Source: Bacteroidota bacterium (GTDB lineage Bacteria > Bacteroidota > Bacteroidia > Bacteroidales > JAGONC01). Taken from it: a stretch of DNA of 64,000 nt. The notes below the pieces were generated by a model, which did no database searches, was not told the DNA's origin, and saw only the letters and a program-made list of their open reading frames with translations. Position numbers and translations under genes: made by a program. The DNA lies in NCBI GenBank assembly GCA_026391695.1, contig JAPLDP010000084.1:26591-90590 (forward strand), given 5' to 3'. Shown one piece after another: positions 62,926 to 64,000 of this stretch (its first letter is position 1; each line of letters starts with the position of its first letter).

Positions 62926-63195
62926 CTATGATACTGATGCTTCCGTCGGAATAATGGATACATAAGAAGTATCATCCTTCTTTTTCCTGAATTCCACTTT
63001 ACCGTCAGCAAGAGCATACAGGGTATGATCTTTTCCCATGCCTACATTTAATCCGGGATGATGAAGGGTGCCACGCTGTCTGACAAGAATATTACCCGCT
63101 TTGGCCACCTGGCCGCCAAAAACTTTTATACCTAAACGTTTACTGTGGGATTCTCTACCGTTATGGGAACTCCCAGCACCTTTTTTATGTGCCAT
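62926..63195 (-). CDS. rpmA: 50S ribosomal protein L27
   Basis: This 89-residue protein begins [24 protein letters not shown], the exact L27 pattern, with [11 protein letters not shown] and [13 protein letters not shown] following. L27 reaches the peptidyl-transferase centre of the large subunit. There is no N-terminal extension of the type cleaved in Firmicutes. It is 36 bases after rplU on the same strand. Confidence 0.97.
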   Translation of the reverse strand: MAHKKGAGSSHNGRESHSKRLGIKVFGGQVAKAGNILVRQRGTLHHPGLNVGMGKDHTLYALADGKVEFRKKKDDTSYVSIIPTEASVS

Positions 63196-63231
63196 ATACG
63201 CGTGATTTTAAGGGTTAATAAACCGTGATCT

Positions 63232-63780
63232 TTATTCTTTTTCCACTACAGCGCTGTCATCAGCTTTTTTAGGAGCTTTTTTAGCAGCTGCTTTTGTACG
63301 TGGCTTCTTCACCTTTACAGTTTCTTCAGTTTTAGCTTCTTTTTTTGGTTTGACAGGCGCACTCTTTTCAGCTTTTGGAAAGGCTTTCTTTTTACTCACC
63401 GGTGGCTTTACAGGTTCCTCAACTTTCCTCTCTTCCTCTTTTTCTTCTGCTTTTGCGGCTTTCCCCGCTGATAACAGAATACTGTCAATCTGTATCTTGG
63501 TCAGATAATCACGATGACCATTTAATTTCTGGTAGCCTTTTCTTTTTTTCTTTTTAAAGACGAGTACTTTATCTCCTTTCAGGTGCGACTGCACTTTAGC
63601 CGTAACCACCGCACCATCTATCGTGGGCTTTCCAACCTGTATTTTACCGTTATTGTCAATGAGCAATACATTACTGAAACGAACTTCCGATCCTTCGTCA
63701 CCTTCCAAACGGTGAACAAAGAGCTCCTGTCCCTTTTCAACTTTAAACTGCTGCCCGGCTATCTCAACTATTGCGTACAT
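63232..63780 (-). CDS. rplU: 50S ribosomal protein L21 with long C-terminal tail
   Basis: Residues 1 to about 104 form the L21 core ([43 protein letters not shown]). Residues 105-182 form a Lys/Glu/Ala/Pro-rich low-complexity tail that most L21 proteins lack. L21 binds 23S rRNA. Such tails are known on some Bacteroidota ribosomal proteins; the tail probably contacts rRNA or is disordered. It leads rplU-rpmA from the promoter at 63822. Confidence 0.95.
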   Translation of the reverse strand: MYAIVEIAGQQFKVEKGQELFVHRLEGDEGSEVRFSNVLLIDNNGKIQVGKPTIDGAVVTAKVQSHLKGDKVLVFKKKKRKGYQKLNGHRDYLTKIQIDSILLSAGKAAKAEEKEEERKVEEPVKPPVSKKKAFPKAEKSAPVKPKKEAKTEETVKVKKPRTKAAAKKAPKKADDSAVVEKE

Positions 63781-63821
63781 ATTCGTCGGTTTTTAAGGAA
63801 TATACCTTTAAAAATGGAGTG

Positions 63822-63850
63822 CAAAATTAGTAATAAAAATCAATTCACAA
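63822..63850 (-). promoter_or_regulatory. Promoter TTG-N18-TAATTTTG for rplU-rpmA
   Basis: On the minus strand TTG (63850-63848) is followed after 18 bases by TAATTTTG (63829-63822), 41 bases before the rplU ATG. The match and position are good for a ribosomal protein operon. Confidence 0.5.
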
Positions 63851-63971
63851 TACAATTTAGTTAAATTTCTCCTATAAATCCTTTCCAAGTTATAACGCCT
63901 TTGGTATGCGAGTTTCTCCTGCGAGCTTAGCCAAACGAATGATTGGCATTAACTCATGTCTGTGTTCTTAA

Positions 63972-63988
63972 AGTCCTTTTCAGGACAT
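63972..63988. repeat. Small hairpin GTCCT-TTTC-AGGAC
   Basis: A five-base stem with a four-base loop lies near the window end, in about 150 bases upstream of the rplU promoter where I see no gene. Its form (stem then ACAT) resembles the hairpin repeats at 14566-14638, but the constant tail is absent. Confidence 0.4.
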
Positions 63989-64000
63989 GTTGCGTTGGTC

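Overview
The window reads as chromosomal DNA of an uncultured member of the Bacteroidota, probably near the Bacteroidales. Support comes from type IX secretion C-terminal sorting domains, two gingipain-like C25 peptidases, Omp28 and DUF6029 proteins, an early-type SUF operon ending in a DUF59 protein, a class I RbfA-LolCE neighbourhood, and many TAnnTTTG-type -7 promoter boxes. No IS element, CRISPR array, rRNA or tRNA was found. The order-level assignment is an inference.

Layout. 1-172: start of thiL, cut by the window edge. 0.6-8.4 kb: sufBCDSE, a DUF59 gene and dxs, a housekeeping Fe-S assembly and isoprenoid operon. 8.4-16.4 kb: small housekeeping genes (TauE-type permease, dCMP deaminase, AmpG-like MFS protein, a T9SS-exported protein, a P-loop kinase, a LOG-family protein, mannose-6-phosphate isomerase, a TlpA-like protein) separated by repeat-rich gaps. 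16.4-27.1 kb: an envelope block with DUF6029, an Omp28 lipoprotein and two large C25 peptidases. 27.3-31.9 kb: rbfA, a methyltransferase, a TPR/GT-C membrane protein and a LolC/E permease on the minus strand. 32-41.4 kb: an MsbA-type ABC exporter, an M20 amidohydrolase, mtnA, a GNAT-like protein, uspA and a large BNR-repeat protein. 41.5-56.7 kb: an accessory surface-glycan and acyl locus. 56.7-63.8 kb: a second TPR/GT-C protein, ksgA, a TPR lipoprotein, serS, rpmA and rplU.

The 41.5-56.7 kb locus is the most unusual gene content. It holds a WecE-type 4-aminosugar transaminase, two paralogous sulfotransferases flanking an MBOAT/SGNH acyltransferase pair, a GNAT, an ArnC/GtrB-like glycosyltransferase, an SDR, a KAS III-like synthase, a FAAL-ACP fusion, a free ACP, a B12-type radical SAM enzyme and a broken second adenylating enzyme. 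A reasonable reading (inference) is that it makes an unusual acyl group on ACP, attaches it to an amino sugar, and decorates a surface glycan with sulfate and O-acyl groups.

The most striking non-genic structure is a set of about ten short tandem arrays with a nearly strict 7-bp period but a different unit at most loci. They fill gaps between genes, often begin at the stop codon, and in two cases enter a coding region (the KsgA 5' end and the middle of the MBOAT gene). Because 7 is not a multiple of 3, a one-unit slip inside the MBOAT gene would shift the frame, which makes this surface O-acyltransferase a candidate phase-variable gene. Separate hairpin repeats with changing stems and a constant tail are also present.
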